A stretch of DNA of 64,000 nt from Streptosporangium sp. NBC_01755 (GTDB taxonomy: Bacteria > Actinomycetota > Actinomycetes > Streptosporangiales > Streptosporangiaceae), in contig NZ_CP109131.1 in NCBI RefSeq assembly GCF_035917995.1, positions 7,936,001 to 8,000,000 of the forward strand, in the 5' to 3' direction. Made by a program: the position numbers and the translations under genes. Below are positions 37,269 through 47,206 of this stretch, in pieces. The notes beneath the pieces are model-generated. The model was not told where the DNA came from and did no database searches. It worked only from the letters and a program-made list of their open reading frames with translations. Position 1 is the first letter of the stretch. Each line of letters opens with the position of its first letter.

Positions 37269-38519
37269 TCAGTACTCGTTGGCGATGAAGAGCTCTTCAG
37301 CTGGGAACTTCGTCAGCACCTCGACACCGTTGGCGGTGACCACGACCTCCTCCTCGATCCGGGCGGCGGACACCCCGTCTGTGGCCGGGCAGTAGGTCTC
37401 CAGGGCGAAGACCATGCCCTCCTGGATCTGCATGGGGCTCTCCAGCGAGGTGAGGCGACTGATGATCGGCCGCTCGTGCAGCGCGAGCCCGAGGCCGTGC
37501 CCGAACAGCAGTCCGAAGGCGGTCTTCTCGTCCTCCATGCCGATCTCGGCGGCGGTCGGCCACAGCCGGGCGACGTCGGCGGTGGAGACGCCCGGCTTGA
37601 TCGCATCGATCGCGACGTCCATCCATTCGCGCGCCCGGACATAGGCGTCCCGCTGCGCGGAGGTCGCCCGGCCCACGTTGAACGTGCGGTAGTAGCAGGT
37701 CCGGTAGCCGTTGTAGGAGTGCATGATGTCGAAGAACGCCTGGTCGCCGGGGCGGATCATACGGTCGGAGAAGTTGTGCGGATGAGGGTTGCAGCGCTCT
37801 CCGGAGACCGCGTTGATCGACTCGACGTCGTCGGAGCCCATCTCGTACAGACGCTTGTTGGCCAGGGCGACGATCTCGTTCTCACGGATGCCCGGCTTCA
37901 GCGCCTCGACGATGTCCTGGTAGACGCCGTCGACCATGGCGGCGGCCATCGACAGCAGGGTGATCTCGTCCCGGTTCTTGATCTGGCGAGCGTCGAGCAT
38001 CACCTGCTGGCCGTCGCGCACCTCGACGCCCTGCCGACCCAGCTCGGTCAGCATCGGCATGTCGACGATGTCCACGCCGATCGGCATCCCGCCCACTCCC
38101 GCGTCTGCGAGACGGCCCTTGATCTCCCGCACCGCGTTCGCCATCAGATCGGCCGCCGGGGGCACGGCGCCGCGCATGGTGGTCCACGACGACAGGCAGT
38201 TCTCCGGCTTCATCCACGGCGCATACATCCGGTTGTGCACCGCGGCCGATCCGAAGTCCCACAGAATGAGCTCGCCGGTACGGGTGTAAACGGCGTAACG
38301 GGACAGCTTCTCCCTGGTCCACTCGCCGATCGCGATGCCGGTCAGGTAGCGGATGTTGTTGTTGTCGAACACCAGCACCGCGCCGAGCTCGGACGCCTCC
38401 AGCGCCTGCTGGATACGTTCGATCCGGTAGCGCCGGAGCCGGTCGAAGTTGACGCGCTCCTCGAAGTCGACGAGCGCGTGACCGGGAGCCGGAGCCACGG
38501 GCATGCTTGGAACGGTCAT
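37269..38519 (-). CDS. M24-family pita-bread protein lacking part of the metal site (creatinase-like)
   Basis: This 416-residue protein has the aminopeptidase P/creatinase fold: an N-terminal creatinase domain (LVFDNNNIRYLTGIAIGEW near 50-68) and a C-terminal catalytic domain. Late metal-ligand positions look kept (FGHGLGLALH, VFALETYC, ARIEEEV). The usual early Asp pair is altered: FFDIMHSYNGYRTCYYRTF has one Asp only, and the DxSRT aspartate is replaced. Creatinase, which hydrolyses creatine without metal, shows a similar loss. The protein is thus more likely a C-N hydrolase or other enzyme than a metallopeptidase; DMSP lyase DddP is another fold relative. ATG 38519 has GGAG eight to nine bases upstream. 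Confidence 0.82.
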   Translation of the reverse strand: MTVPSMPVAPAPGHALVDFEERVNFDRLRRYRIERIQQALEASELGAVLVFDNNNIRYLTGIAIGEWTREKLSRYAVYTRTGELILWDFGSAAVHNRMYAPWMKPENCLSSWTTMRGAVPPAADLMANAVREIKGRLADAGVGGMPIGVDIVDMPMLTELGRQGVEVRDGQQVMLDARQIKNRDEITLLSMAAAMVDGVYQDIVEALKPGIRENEIVALANKRLYEMGSDDVESINAVSGERCNPHPHNFSDRMIRPGDQAFFDIMHSYNGYRTCYYRTFNVGRATSAQRDAYVRAREWMDVAIDAIKPGVSTADVARLWPTAAEIGMEDEKTAFGLLFGHGLGLALHERPIISRLTSLESPMQIQEGMVFALETYCPATDGVSAARIEEEVVVTANGVEVLTKFPAEELFIANEY

Positions 38520-38600
38520 ATGTATCTCCTGAGGGATTGGCGAAGACGCACGGCTCGTGCCGGTCTTCCGGCACGGACCGTACTTCTGTCGATCGGGTGA

Positions 38601-39602
38601 TCAGCCGCGTACGAGGGCGGCGTGGTGGCAGGCCACCAGGCGGTCCGGTGACTCGAAGGCCTCCGGACGCGGTGCCGTCGTCCTGCACACGTCATCGGCC
38701 CAGGCACAGCGTGTGTGGAAGGGACAGCCAGGTGGGGGGTCGAGCGGGCTGGGGGGTTCGGATCCGGGCCCCAGTTCCCTGCGCCGGGCCGTTCTTTCTG
38801 CCTGGCGGTCAGGGTCGGCGACGAGGGTCGAGGCCAGCAGCGTCTGTGTGTAGGGGTGCGCCGGGGTGTCGTAGACCTGCTTCGCCGGTCCCAGCTCGGC
38901 GAGGCGCCCGAGGTAGAGCACACCGATGGTGTCGCTGACGTGGCGCACGACGTCGAGGTCGTGGGCGATGAACAGGTAGCTGACGCCCAGATCCCGCTGG
39001 AGATCCATGAGCAGGTTGATCACCTGGCTCTGGGTGCTGACGTCGAGAGCGCTGACCGGCTCGTCGCAGACGATGAGCCGGGGCTTGGTCGCCAGCGCTC
39101 GCGCGATGGCCACGCGCTGGCGCTGCCCACCCGAGAGCTCGTGCGGGTAGCGGTGTGCGTGGTAGGCGGGCAGTCCGACGCTGTCGAGCACGGAGACGAC
39201 CTCGCGGTCGCGTTCCCGGCTCGATAGACGTCGGTGACGTCGCATGACCTGCCCGATGGTCACGCCGATCGTCTGGCGGGGGTTGAGCGACGACATCGGG
39301 TCCTGGAAGACCACCTGCACGTCGCGGTTGAAGGAGAGCGGGGGTCTGCGGCCGAAGGCGGCGACGTCGTTTCCGTCGAACACGACGCGCCCCCCGGAGA
39401 TCGGAGCCAGCCGCAGGATGGCCCGGCCGATTGAGCTCTTGCCGGATCCGGACTCCCCGACGAGCCCCAGGGTCTCCCCGCTCCCGATGGCGAAGCTGAC
39501 GTCGCGTACGGCGGTGAGGGTGGTGGAGCGTCCGACGATGCTCCGGCCGAGCGGATATCTGACGGTGAGGTGCTGAACGGACAGCAAGGGTTCGCCACTC
39601 AT
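38601..39602 (-). CDS. peptide-type ABC importer ATPase (DppF-like)
   Basis: This 333-residue ATPase has Walker A GESGSGKSS, signature LSGGQRQRVAIARAL, Walker B LIVCDEPVSALD and the C-terminal oligopeptide-ABC extension (HPYTQTLLAS, PGCPFHTRC). The Cys residues there are typical of DppF/DppD and may bind a cluster. ATG 39602 overlaps the stop of the permease-ATPase fusion gene (ATGA). It pairs with the ATPase domain of that fusion to power import through DppB and DppC. Confidence 0.94.
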   Translation of the reverse strand: MSGEPLLSVQHLTVRYPLGRSIVGRSTTLTAVRDVSFAIGSGETLGLVGESGSGKSSIGRAILRLAPISGGRVVFDGNDVAAFGRRPPLSFNRDVQVVFQDPMSSLNPRQTIGVTIGQVMRRHRRLSSRERDREVVSVLDSVGLPAYHAHRYPHELSGGQRQRVAIARALATKPRLIVCDEPVSALDVSTQSQVINLLMDLQRDLGVSYLFIAHDLDVVRHVSDTIGVLYLGRLAELGPAKQVYDTPAHPYTQTLLASTLVADPDRQAERTARRRELGPGSEPPSPLDPPPGCPFHTRCAWADDVCRTTAPRPEAFESPDRLVACHHAALVRG

Positions 39603-41536
39603 CGAGCACCTGCCAGCTTCAGCTCGGCGGTCCTGCGGCACCGTACTCCGTCGTCGAGCAGTACGGCGTCGGTCGCGCACGTTTCGACCGCGTACGCGCA
39701 ACGCGGGTGGAACCGGCAGCCCTGCGGCCACGCCCAGGCGGGTGGCACCCGTCCCGGAATGGTGGCGAGCGTCGTGCCGTGGCCGTCACCGTGCGGCATG
39801 GCCGCGAGCAGCGCCTCGGTGTAGGGGTGGCGGGGCTGTGTGAACGTCCCTCTCACGGTGCCCACCTCGACGACCTGCCCGGCGTACATGACGCCGACCC
39901 GGTCGCACAGGTCCGCCACCACTCCGAGGTCGTGGGTGATGAGCAGGACGGACATCGACAGGCGTTCACGGAGCTCGGCCAGCAGATCCAGCACCTGCGC
40001 CTGGAGCGTGACGTCGAGCGCCGTGGTCGGTTCGTCGGCGATGAGCAGCTCGGGGTCACAGGCCAGCGCACCGGCGATGACGACGCGCTGGGCCATGCCT
40101 CCCGAGAACTGGTACGGATAGTCCAGCAGCCGCTTGCGCGGTGCGGGAACGCCGACCAGTGCGAGCAGTTCCGCCGCCCGTTCCTCCGCCTGGGCATGGG
40201 ACATGTCACTGTGCGCCCGGATCGAGTCCGCGAGCTGGCGCCCCACGGTGTGCACCGGGGACAACGCCGAGATCGGATCCTGGAACACCATGCCGATCCG
40301 GCGCCCGCGGGTCCGGCGGAGTTCGTCGCCATCGAGCCCGGTGAGCTCGGTTCCGCCGAGCCTGACCGACCCCGAGGAGACGGCGACGCCCTTGGGCAGC
40401 AGCCCGAGGATGGCGGAAGCGGTGATGGATTTGCCGCACCCCGACTCTCCGACGAGGCCGAAGGTCTCTCCGCGTCCGATGTGGAACGACACCTCTGACA
40501 CCAGCTCGGCGCCCGCGCCGCCGGTGACGGTCAGCCCCTGGACGGCGAGCAGCGCGTCGGCGGGCGGAGCGTCGGCTGCGGTCCTGGCCTCGGCCGGCCG
40601 CTCCTTCACCGACAGCGGCCGCGCCTTCTTGACGGGGGTGGCGGAGCCGCGCGGGGAGCCGACGTCGCGCAGGCCGTCGCCCAGCAGGTTGAACACGAGC
40701 ACGCTGAGGGTGATGGCCACCCCGGGCAGGATCGCCAGCAGTGGCTGCTCGCTGACGTGCTGTCGCGCGGCGTCGAGCATCGACCCCCAGCTCACCTGGG
40801 TGGAGTCGACACCGATGCCCAGGAAGCTCAGGGTCGCCTCGATGAGCAGGGCCGTACCGAGGGCGATCGAGGCCTGCACGATGAGCGGCGGGGCGATGTT
40901 GGGCAGCACCTGCCTGAACATGATCGCCGACGGTCGCAGGCCCACCACCTTGGCCGCGTCCACGTAGAGCCGTTCGCGTTCGGCGAGGACGACCGCCCTG
41001 GAGATCCTCATGAAACTCTCCGCGAAGACGATGCCCACGGCGAGCATCGCCTTGCCCAGGCCGTTGCCGATGACGGCCACTAGAGCCAGGGCCATGAGCA
41101 GCGCGGGTATCGACTGCATGACGTCCGCGATCCGCATGCCCACCCGGTCCCACCAGCCTCCGCGGTATCCCACGAAGATGCCGAGGCCCACCCCCAGAAC
41201 GAGACCGATCGCCACGCTCTGCGCTGAGGCGATCAGCGCCGTCCGGGTGCCGTATACAAGACGCGACAAGGTGTCCCGGCCGAGGTCATCGGTGCCCAGC
41301 AGATGGACGCCGCTGGGACCTGCCAGCCTGTGCTGGACATCGGGTTGGAGGGGGTCGTACGGCGCCACCAGCGGAGCCGCCACGGCGAGGACGAGCTGGA
41401 GCGCCAGAATGGCCAGGCAGACGAGCGTGACCGGCTGCCGAAGGGCCCGGCGCAACATTCCGGACGTGCGCGGGACGTCCGGGGCGTCGCCGGAGGTCGC
41501 GCCGGCGGCGGCGAGGGCGACGGGTTCTGTGGTCAC
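39599..41536 (-). CDS. fused peptide-type ABC permease (DppC) and ATPase (DppD)
   Basis: One 645-residue chain joins a DppC-type permease (about 25-290: [38 protein letters not shown] loop, [15 protein letters not shown]) to a DppD-type ATPase (about 310-640). The ATPase has Walker A GESGCGKS near 365, signature [15 protein letters not shown], Walker [13 protein letters not shown], and tail [14 protein letters not shown]. The two halves are usually separate genes; such fusions are known in actinomycetes. GTG 41536 overlaps the stop of DppB (GTGA) and has GGTGAGG upstream. It is a core part of the importer for the array substrate. Confidence 0.94.
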   Translation of the reverse strand: MTTEPVALAAAGATSGDAPDVPRTSGMLRRALRQPVTLVCLAILALQLVLAVAAPLVAPYDPLQPDVQHRLAGPSGVHLLGTDDLGRDTLSRLVYGTRTALIASAQSVAIGLVLGVGLGIFVGYRGGWWDRVGMRIADVMQSIPALLMALALVAVIGNGLGKAMLAVGIVFAESFMRISRAVVLAERERLYVDAAKVVGLRPSAIMFRQVLPNIAPPLIVQASIALGTALLIEATLSFLGIGVDSTQVSWGSMLDAARQHVSEQPLLAILPGVAITLSVLVFNLLGDGLRDVGSPRGSATPVKKARPLSVKERPAEARTAADAPPADALLAVQGLTVTGGAGAELVSEVSFHIGRGETFGLVGESGCGKSITASAILGLLPKGVAVSSGSVRLGGTELTGLDGDELRRTRGRRIGMVFQDPISALSPVHTVGRQLADSIRAHSDMSHAQAEERAAELLALVGVPAPRKRLLDYPYQFSGGMAQRVVIAGALACDPELLIADEPTTALDVTLQAQVLDLLAELRERLSMSVLLITHDLGVVADLCDRVGVMYAGQVVEVGTVRGTFTQPRHPYTEALLAAMPHGDGHGTTLATIPGRVPPAWAWPQGCRFHPRCAYAVETCATDAVLLDDGVRCRRTAELKLAGAR

Positions 41537-42477
41537 TGTGGCCTCACCTTCGGGTTGATCAGGCCGTACGCGATGTCGGCGGCGAGGTTGACCAGCAGGA
41601 CGATGACCGCGACCACCACGATCGTGCCCTGCAGCACCGGGTAGTCGGCCCGTACGACGCTGTCCATGAGCAGCGTCCCCAGGCCGGGGACGGCGAAGAT
41701 GCGCTCGATGACGAAGCTGACCGCGACGAGCACCGACATCTGGATGGCGACGACGGCGAGCACCGGCACCATCGCGTTCTTCGTCGCGTAGCGCAGGACG
41801 ATGGTCCTCCGGCGGATCCCTCTGGCCAGCAGGGTCTGCACGTAGGGCGAGTCCAGGGCCTCGATCATCGCGCTGCGCACCTGGCGGGCGATGACCGCGG
41901 CTGTGTGCACGCCCAGCGCGAACGTCGGAAGCACCAGGCCCATGAGCCAGGCCACCGGATCCTCGGTGAGCGGTGTGTATCCGATGACCGGGAACCACCC
42001 CAGGTTCACCGCGAAGACAAGGGCCAGCAGCAGCGCCAGCCAGAAGCTCGGGACGGCCAGGGCCACCGAGACCAGCACCGTCAGGAGACGGTCGGCCGGG
42101 CTGCCCGGGCGCAGCGCGCCCAGGACACCGAGGGGAATGCCGATGACGAGCGCGATGGCCATGCCCCCCACGGCGAGGGAGAGCGTGATGCCGATGCCGT
42201 CGGCGATCGACTGTGACACCGGAAGGCTGGTGTAGAGCGATGCGCCGAGGTCGCCGCCCAGTGCCGACAGCAGCCAGGAGACATACTGCTCCGCGACCGG
42301 CCTGCCCAGGCCGAGCTGCTCGGCGAGCATCCGCTTGTCCTCGATCGAGGCCCCCTCACCAAGGATCTGCGCGACCGGGTCGATCGGCGCCGCGTGGACG
42401 AGGAGGAACACGAACAACGAGACCAGCAGCAGCGTGGGCAGGGCCGACAGCAGCCGTCCGGCGACGAACTTGATCAC
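41533..42477 (-). CDS. peptide-type ABC importer permease (DppB-like)
   Basis: This 314-residue permease has six membrane segments and the family features: N-terminal FVAGRLLSALPTLLLVSLFV, the large first extracytoplasmic loop, and the EAA-type loop ARGIRRRTIVLRYATKNAMV. The C-terminus has FAVPGLGTLLMDSV. GTG 42477 overlaps the stop of the upstream amidohydrolase gene (GTGA). With the DppC half of the next gene it forms the translocation pore for peptides, amino-acid derivatives or similar small solutes. Confidence 0.94.
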   Translation of the reverse strand: MIKFVAGRLLSALPTLLLVSLFVFLLVHAAPIDPVAQILGEGASIEDKRMLAEQLGLGRPVAEQYVSWLLSALGGDLGASLYTSLPVSQSIADGIGITLSLAVGGMAIALVIGIPLGVLGALRPGSPADRLLTVLVSVALAVPSFWLALLLALVFAVNLGWFPVIGYTPLTEDPVAWLMGLVLPTFALGVHTAAVIARQVRSAMIEALDSPYVQTLLARGIRRRTIVLRYATKNAMVPVLAVVAIQMSVLVAVSFVIERIFAVPGLGTLLMDSVVRADYPVLQGTIVVVAVIVLLVNLAADIAYGLINPKVRPQ

Positions 42478-43838
42478 GCGACCGGTTCTTTCCTGAGGTG
42501 TGGCGGCATGGCGCGGTGGCTCTCGCCGAGCACCCGCTTCCTGACTCGCTGCACGGCCGCGCCCGCGTCACCCGCGTCCAGGTCGGTGAGTTTTCCGCCC
42601 TGCTTGCGCACGACGCCACCGATCACGACACTGTCCACGTCGGCCGGGGAGGTCCGCAGCACGACGTGGTCGGCCGGGTCCCCGAGGCCCATGCCGTAGG
42701 GGCCGGGGTCCACCACGATCAGGTCGGCCAGGTAGCCGGGGGCCAGCCTGCCCAGGTGATCGCCAAGGCCGATGGCACGGGCGGCGTTGACCGTGGCGAA
42801 CTCCAGCATGTGCCGGGGGTCGACCAAGGGCACGCCGGGCCGCCTGGTCTGCGGCCGGCCCGCCTCGCGCTCCTCAGCGGCCTGGATCCAGCGCATCAGC
42901 GCGAAGGTGAGCCGCATCTGGGCGAACAGGTCGACGTTGCTCCGCGCCGCCGTGTCCACACCGAGACTCGGGGTGACCCCGGCGCGCAGGGCACGGCCGA
43001 TTACGGTCATGGAGCGCCCACCGCCGAACTCGCCCTCCGGGGTGAAGGAGATGCCCCCTCCGCAGTCGGCGAGCATTTCCAGCTCGTCGTCGGCGGCGAC
43101 GTTGGCGTGCGCGGGAAGGATGTCGCCGCCCAGCAGGCCGAGGCCGTGCAGCTCGCGGATCTGGCCGCCGACGTTCTGGTGGAAGGTCATCGGCAGGCCC
43201 AGCTCGCGGGCCATCGAGACCTCGGCCTCGACCTGCTCGACCGAGCGGTACTCCATGGACGACACGGCCATGCCGATCCGGATGAGCGAGGCGGGGTCGG
43301 TGCCCACCTCGCCTCGCAGGTCGCGGACCTTGTCCAGGCGCCACTGGTGGTCGACGCCGAGCTGGTCGAAGCTGCCCAGCATGCCGAAGCCGAACAGGGC
43401 GCGCTGGCCGTTGTCACGGTGGGCGCGGAGCGACGCGTCCGCGGCCTCGGGCGACATGATGTTGTGGCAGAAGTCGAGCACGCCGGTCACGCCGCCGTCG
43501 ATCATCTCGACGCCCGCCGCGAACGTGGCGTCGTACATGTCGGCGGGGGTGAAGCTCTCCCGCAGCGAGAACACGTTGTCCTGGTAGTCCTCGGAGGTCC
43601 ACCCGCTCGCGTAGAGCCCCTTGAGCGGCGTCTGCCACGAGTGCATGTGCGTGTCGATGAGACCGGGCAGCACGATCATGCCTCGGGCGTCGATCTCCTC
43701 GGCGCCCTCCGCGGACAGGCCGGAGCCTACCGCCGTGACGTGCTCGTCCTCGATGAGGACGTCACCCAGGACGTCTCCCAGCACGGGGTCCATGGTGAGG
43801 ACGATTCCGCCCTTGACGAGCAGGCGACGTTCAGACAC
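42474..43838 (-). CDS. amidohydrolase-family deaminase/hydrolase (TrzA/AtzB/SsnA-like)
   Basis: This 454-residue TIM-barrel metal-dependent hydrolase resembles the cytosine/atrazine/8-oxoguanine deaminase branch. The metal motif HMHSW follows LPGLIDT near residue 62. Further ligands are seen in MTFHQNVGG (His), LPAHANVAADDELEML (His, general acid) and LGVDTAAR (Asp). It should hydrolyse a C-N or C-halogen bond of a heterocycle or guanidine-like compound. GTG 43838 has GGGAG seven bases upstream and overlaps the end of the preceding gene by eight bases. It sits between another amidohydrolase and the importer. Confidence 0.9.
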   Translation of the reverse strand: MSERRLLVKGGIVLTMDPVLGDVLGDVLIEDEHVTAVGSGLSAEGAEEIDARGMIVLPGLIDTHMHSWQTPLKGLYASGWTSEDYQDNVFSLRESFTPADMYDATFAAGVEMIDGGVTGVLDFCHNIMSPEAADASLRAHRDNGQRALFGFGMLGSFDQLGVDHQWRLDKVRDLRGEVGTDPASLIRIGMAVSSMEYRSVEQVEAEVSMARELGLPMTFHQNVGGQIRELHGLGLLGGDILPAHANVAADDELEMLADCGGGISFTPEGEFGGGRSMTVIGRALRAGVTPSLGVDTAARSNVDLFAQMRLTFALMRWIQAAEEREAGRPQTRRPGVPLVDPRHMLEFATVNAARAIGLGDHLGRLAPGYLADLIVVDPGPYGMGLGDPADHVVLRTSPADVDSVVIGGVVRKQGGKLTDLDAGDAGAAVQRVRKRVLGESHRAMPPHLRKEPVA

Positions 43839-45513
43839 GAGACACTCCCAGGGGTCGGGTCACGGTGGTGACGGGCAGGTTGTCGAACGGCTCGGCGCGG
43901 TACACGACCTGGCCGCCGACGATGGTCAGAAGGGACTCAAGGAGCGGGATCCGCTCCACCTCGACTGCGAAGTAGTCCTCGCTGAGGACCGCGAGGTCGG
44001 CCAGGTAACCGGGCTGGAGGCGACCGCGCTCGGCCTCCTCGAAGCTGAACCAGGCACCGGAGGCGGTGTAGCCGCGCAGTGCTTCCTCGCGGGAGAGCAG
44101 GTTGTGCGGGGCCAGTGTCCGGTTGCCGTGGACGGTGAGACCGGTGAGGAACCACGCGAGCGTGGTGAAGGGGTTGTAGGACGCGACGCGCATGGCGTCA
44201 GAACCGAGGCCCACCGGAAGGCTCATCTCCAGCATCTTCCGGAACGGCGGCGCCTCGGCGACGACCTCCGCTCCCCAGATCTTCAGCGCGTCCTCGCCCT
44301 GGAAGCGGAAGAGGCCCTGGGCGAGCACGCCGCCACCGAGCGCCTTCAGCCGCTCAAGGTCGACGGGCTTGAGCGGCTCGGCGTGCACGAGAGACCAGCG
44401 CAGGCCGCTGATGTCGTACTCGGCGTGCACCTTCTCCCAGGCGGACAGGATCGCGTCGATGGTCTCGTGCTGGTGGGCGTGGGCGTGGATCGTCCAGCGG
44501 CTCCTGGCCAGGTCGCGGAAGATCTGAAGGAAATCGTGCCGGGCGCCCTCGCCGACGTCGGCGGGCTGGCTGATCTTGTCGAGTGAGCGGTACAGGATGA
44601 GCTCACCCGCGCCGAGGACGCTGAGTATCCCGTCGCCCAGGTCCAGCGGGGTGAACCGCTGGTAGCCCGCGAACTCCTCGAACTCGGTGCCGGCTTCGGA
44701 GGGATGCACGGTCAGGCGGGTACGTACCGTCAGCAGGCCACGCCGCCACGTCTCGTAGATCGCCCGGTAGGTGTCGGGGCCGCTGTTCATGCCGCCGCCG
44801 TCGATGGCTCCGGTGATGCCGAGCCTGTTCAGCTCGCGGGCCATCGCCGCGGTGGAGGCGATCTGCTCCTCGAAGGTGGGGGTGGGCATCCTCCGGTAGA
44901 ACCACTTCATCATCTGCGTGCCGGTGACCTTGCCGGTCAGCTCGCCGTCCGCGTCGGTCTCGAAGTGCTCGGCGCCGAGTTCGCGGACGAGCTCGTCGTC
45001 GAGGTCGATCGCCCTCAACGCCGCGGTGTTCAGGACCGCCCAGTCGTAGAGGAACTGCACGTAGACCGGGTGGTCGGGGGCCACGGCGTCGAGCTCTTCA
45101 CGGGTCGGGCCGCGTCCCTCGGAGAACTGTCCGGGGTGCCAGCCGCCGATGGTCCTGATCCAGGTGCCGGGGGGCAGCGCGGCGGCCCGCCGCCGGATGG
45201 CGTCGAGAGCCGAGTCGAGGGTCTGCTCGTTCTCCCAGCGCACCTCGTCGTTCCAGGTGCGTCCGGCTCGCATGATGTGGACGTGCGAGTCGATGAGGCC
45301 GGGGATGACCCGCCTGCCCTGGACGTCGACCACGGATGTGGCCGGTCCGGCCAGACTCCTGATCTCGTCCGTGGTTCCGACGGCCGAGATGCGGTCGCCG
45401 ACGACGGCGACGGCCTCCACCTCGGCGGGGTCGTCACCGGCCGCCATCGTGGTGATCCGGCCGTTGACGACTATCAGGTCGGGCGTATGGTGCGCAGGCG
45501 AGGGCAGAACCAT
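43831..45513 (-). CDS. amidohydrolase, YtcJ/LAF3-like
   Basis: This 560-residue protein is of the amidohydrolase_3 (YtcJ-like) type: VIPGLIDSHVHIMRAG (HxH metal ligands near 73-75), TIGGWHPGQF, the large insert domain, WTIHAHAHQHETIDAIL, WSLVHAEPL and VGLGSDAMRVASYNPF with the terminal Asp ligand. Members hydrolyse formamides, ureido or amide bonds of small molecules. ATG 45513 has GGAG six bases upstream; a longer frame to 45567 lacks it. It follows the solute-binding protein gene and overlaps the next amidohydrolase by eight bases. Confidence 0.9.
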   Translation of the reverse strand: MVLPSPAHHTPDLIVVNGRITTMAAGDDPAEVEAVAVVGDRISAVGTTDEIRSLAGPATSVVDVQGRRVIPGLIDSHVHIMRAGRTWNDEVRWENEQTLDSALDAIRRRAAALPPGTWIRTIGGWHPGQFSEGRGPTREELDAVAPDHPVYVQFLYDWAVLNTAALRAIDLDDELVRELGAEHFETDADGELTGKVTGTQMMKWFYRRMPTPTFEEQIASTAAMARELNRLGITGAIDGGGMNSGPDTYRAIYETWRRGLLTVRTRLTVHPSEAGTEFEEFAGYQRFTPLDLGDGILSVLGAGELILYRSLDKISQPADVGEGARHDFLQIFRDLARSRWTIHAHAHQHETIDAILSAWEKVHAEYDISGLRWSLVHAEPLKPVDLERLKALGGGVLAQGLFRFQGEDALKIWGAEVVAEAPPFRKMLEMSLPVGLGSDAMRVASYNPFTTLAWFLTGLTVHGNRTLAPHNLLSREEALRGYTASGAWFSFEEAERGRLQPGYLADLAVLSEDYFAVEVERIPLLESLLTIVGGQVVYRAEPFDNLPVTTVTRPLGVSRV

Positions 45514-45563
45514 GGTGTCTCCGTCTTGGTTGTGATGACGAGTGGGATGACCGCTTGTGGCGG

Positions 45564-47120
45564 TCACTCCTTGACCTGGGCTTCCTTGTAACGGAACACC
45601 GCGACGTCATTGTTCGTGGACACGATGTTGCCGACCTTCTTCGGGTTGTAGGCCCAGAAGGCGGTGTAGTCGAAGTAGCCGCAGTCGAGGGCCTCGTCAT
45701 AGACGATCTTCGTGACCTTGCGCCAGGCCACGTCCCTGGCCTCGGGCGTCTCGGCGTTCAGTCCCTCCTCGACGGCCGCGGTGATCTCGGGGTACTTCAC
45801 CTTGAACGGGTTGCCCGAGGCGTCGGGGGCGAACTTCTTGTTGTAGTAGTCGTCCACGCCGGCGCGCGAGCCGTCCGACAGGATCGCGAGCGGGTACTTG
45901 CCGCTCTCGTAGGTGCTCAGGAACTGGGGAAAGGTCGGAACCTCAAGCTTGACGTCGATGCCGATCTGGGCCAGCTGGCTGCGGAAGAGCTCGGCGATCG
46001 GACGCTGGGTGTCCCAGCTGATCAGGGTGAACGACACCTTGGGGTTGCCCAGCTCCTGCATGAGCTGCTTGGCCTTGATCAGGTCGAACGGATATCCGGG
46101 AACGTCGGGGTTGAAGCCCGGCTGTCCCTCGCTGAACCGCTGCAGATGCACGTTGCCCTTGCCTCCGAGGACCGCGTCTATGTAGTCCTTGGGGTTCAGC
46201 GCATAGCACATGGCCTGACGAAGCTTCTTCTCCTTGAACGTGTTGACCGTGTCGAACATCTCGGGGTGCCAGAGGACCGAGGGGAACCACTCCGACTTGA
46301 GCCCCTCCGTCTCGGCCTTGGCGGCCAGGGTCGGAGTGGTCCAGACGACGTCCATCTGGCCGGTGCGCAGCGCGTTATACAGGCTGTCGGCGTCGTTGAT
46401 ATAGGTGACCTGAACCTTGGCGGCGCCCACGCTCTTTGGGTCGTAGTACTTGTCGAAGTAGGTGAGGACGGCCTTCTGCCCCCTGACCGACCCCTTCGGA
46501 TCGAACTTCCACGGGCCGGTCCCGCTCGGGTTCGTCTTCCAGCTGCCGTCGTCCAGCGCTTTGGGCGACACCATGTACGTGCCCAGGCGGGCCAGGTTCG
46601 TCAGGAGGCTGGGCGCCGGCCGCTTGAGCTTGATGACCACCTCCGTGGGGCTGGTCGCGGTCACGCTGGTGATCTCTTCGAGATCCCCTCGGTACGCGCT
46701 GGGTGTGCTCCTGACCCGCTCCAGGTTCTTGACCACGGCGTCCGCGTCGAATGGCGTACCGTCGTGGAAGAAGACTCCCTCGCGGAGCGTGAACGTCACC
46801 TCGCGACCGCTCTCCTTCCAGCCCGTCGCGAGCTGGGGCGCGATGGTGAAGCCGTCCTTGGCGAGGGACAGGAGGCCCTCATAGACGAGCGCGGTGTACG
46901 TCGCGTTCTGCTTGGTGATGGTCTCCCAGTCGTCCAGCCGCTGGTTGGTGCCGAACCGGAGGGTTCCGCTTGGGCCCTCCCCCGACACGGCCGCGGGCGG
47001 CGAGGCCGGGTCCGCACCACCACACCCCGCCAGGACGGTGGCGGCCATCACTCCGCACAGACCGATCAACACCCTGCGGCCGGCCGTACCGGTATCGCGT
47101 AGTGAACCTCTGTACAACAC
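45564..47120 (-). CDS. peptide-type ABC importer solute-binding lipoprotein (family 5)
   Basis: This 518-residue lipoprotein has a short signal (RRVLIGLCGVMAATVLAGC) with lipobox LAGC, so the Cys anchors it outside the membrane. The mature protein matches OppA/DppA family 5, with LRFGTNQRLDDWE, LSLAKDGFTIAPQLATGWKE and VKNLERVRSTPSAYRGDLEE. GTG 47120 is chosen because GGAGG lies eight bases upstream; another GTG three codons earlier sits on top of that ribosome site. It is the first gene of the array and should decide substrate uptake: peptides, amino-acid amides, nickel chelates and other small solutes are known for the family. Confidence 0.93.
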   Translation of the reverse strand: MLYRGSLRDTGTAGRRVLIGLCGVMAATVLAGCGGADPASPPAAVSGEGPSGTLRFGTNQRLDDWETITKQNATYTALVYEGLLSLAKDGFTIAPQLATGWKESGREVTFTLREGVFFHDGTPFDADAVVKNLERVRSTPSAYRGDLEEITSVTATSPTEVVIKLKRPAPSLLTNLARLGTYMVSPKALDDGSWKTNPSGTGPWKFDPKGSVRGQKAVLTYFDKYYDPKSVGAAKVQVTYINDADSLYNALRTGQMDVVWTTPTLAAKAETEGLKSEWFPSVLWHPEMFDTVNTFKEKKLRQAMCYALNPKDYIDAVLGGKGNVHLQRFSEGQPGFNPDVPGYPFDLIKAKQLMQELGNPKVSFTLISWDTQRPIAELFRSQLAQIGIDVKLEVPTFPQFLSTYESGKYPLAILSDGSRAGVDDYYNKKFAPDASGNPFKVKYPEITAAVEEGLNAETPEARDVAWRKVTKIVYDEALDCGYFDYTAFWAYNPKKVGNIVSTNNDVAVFRYKEAQVKE

Positions 47121-47206
47121 CGCAAGCACCTCCGCAGAGCCGTGGGGGCTCTGTGTGATCTCGTAAACAGCTTGTGCGTTATAGTGAACGCATGTGCAGT
47201 ATCGAT

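Noticed and set aside
37269-38519. DMSP lyase DddP assignment
   Set aside because: The overall fold and N-terminal motif are similar, but the metal-ligand set of DddP is not kept; only an M24/creatinase-like call is supportable.
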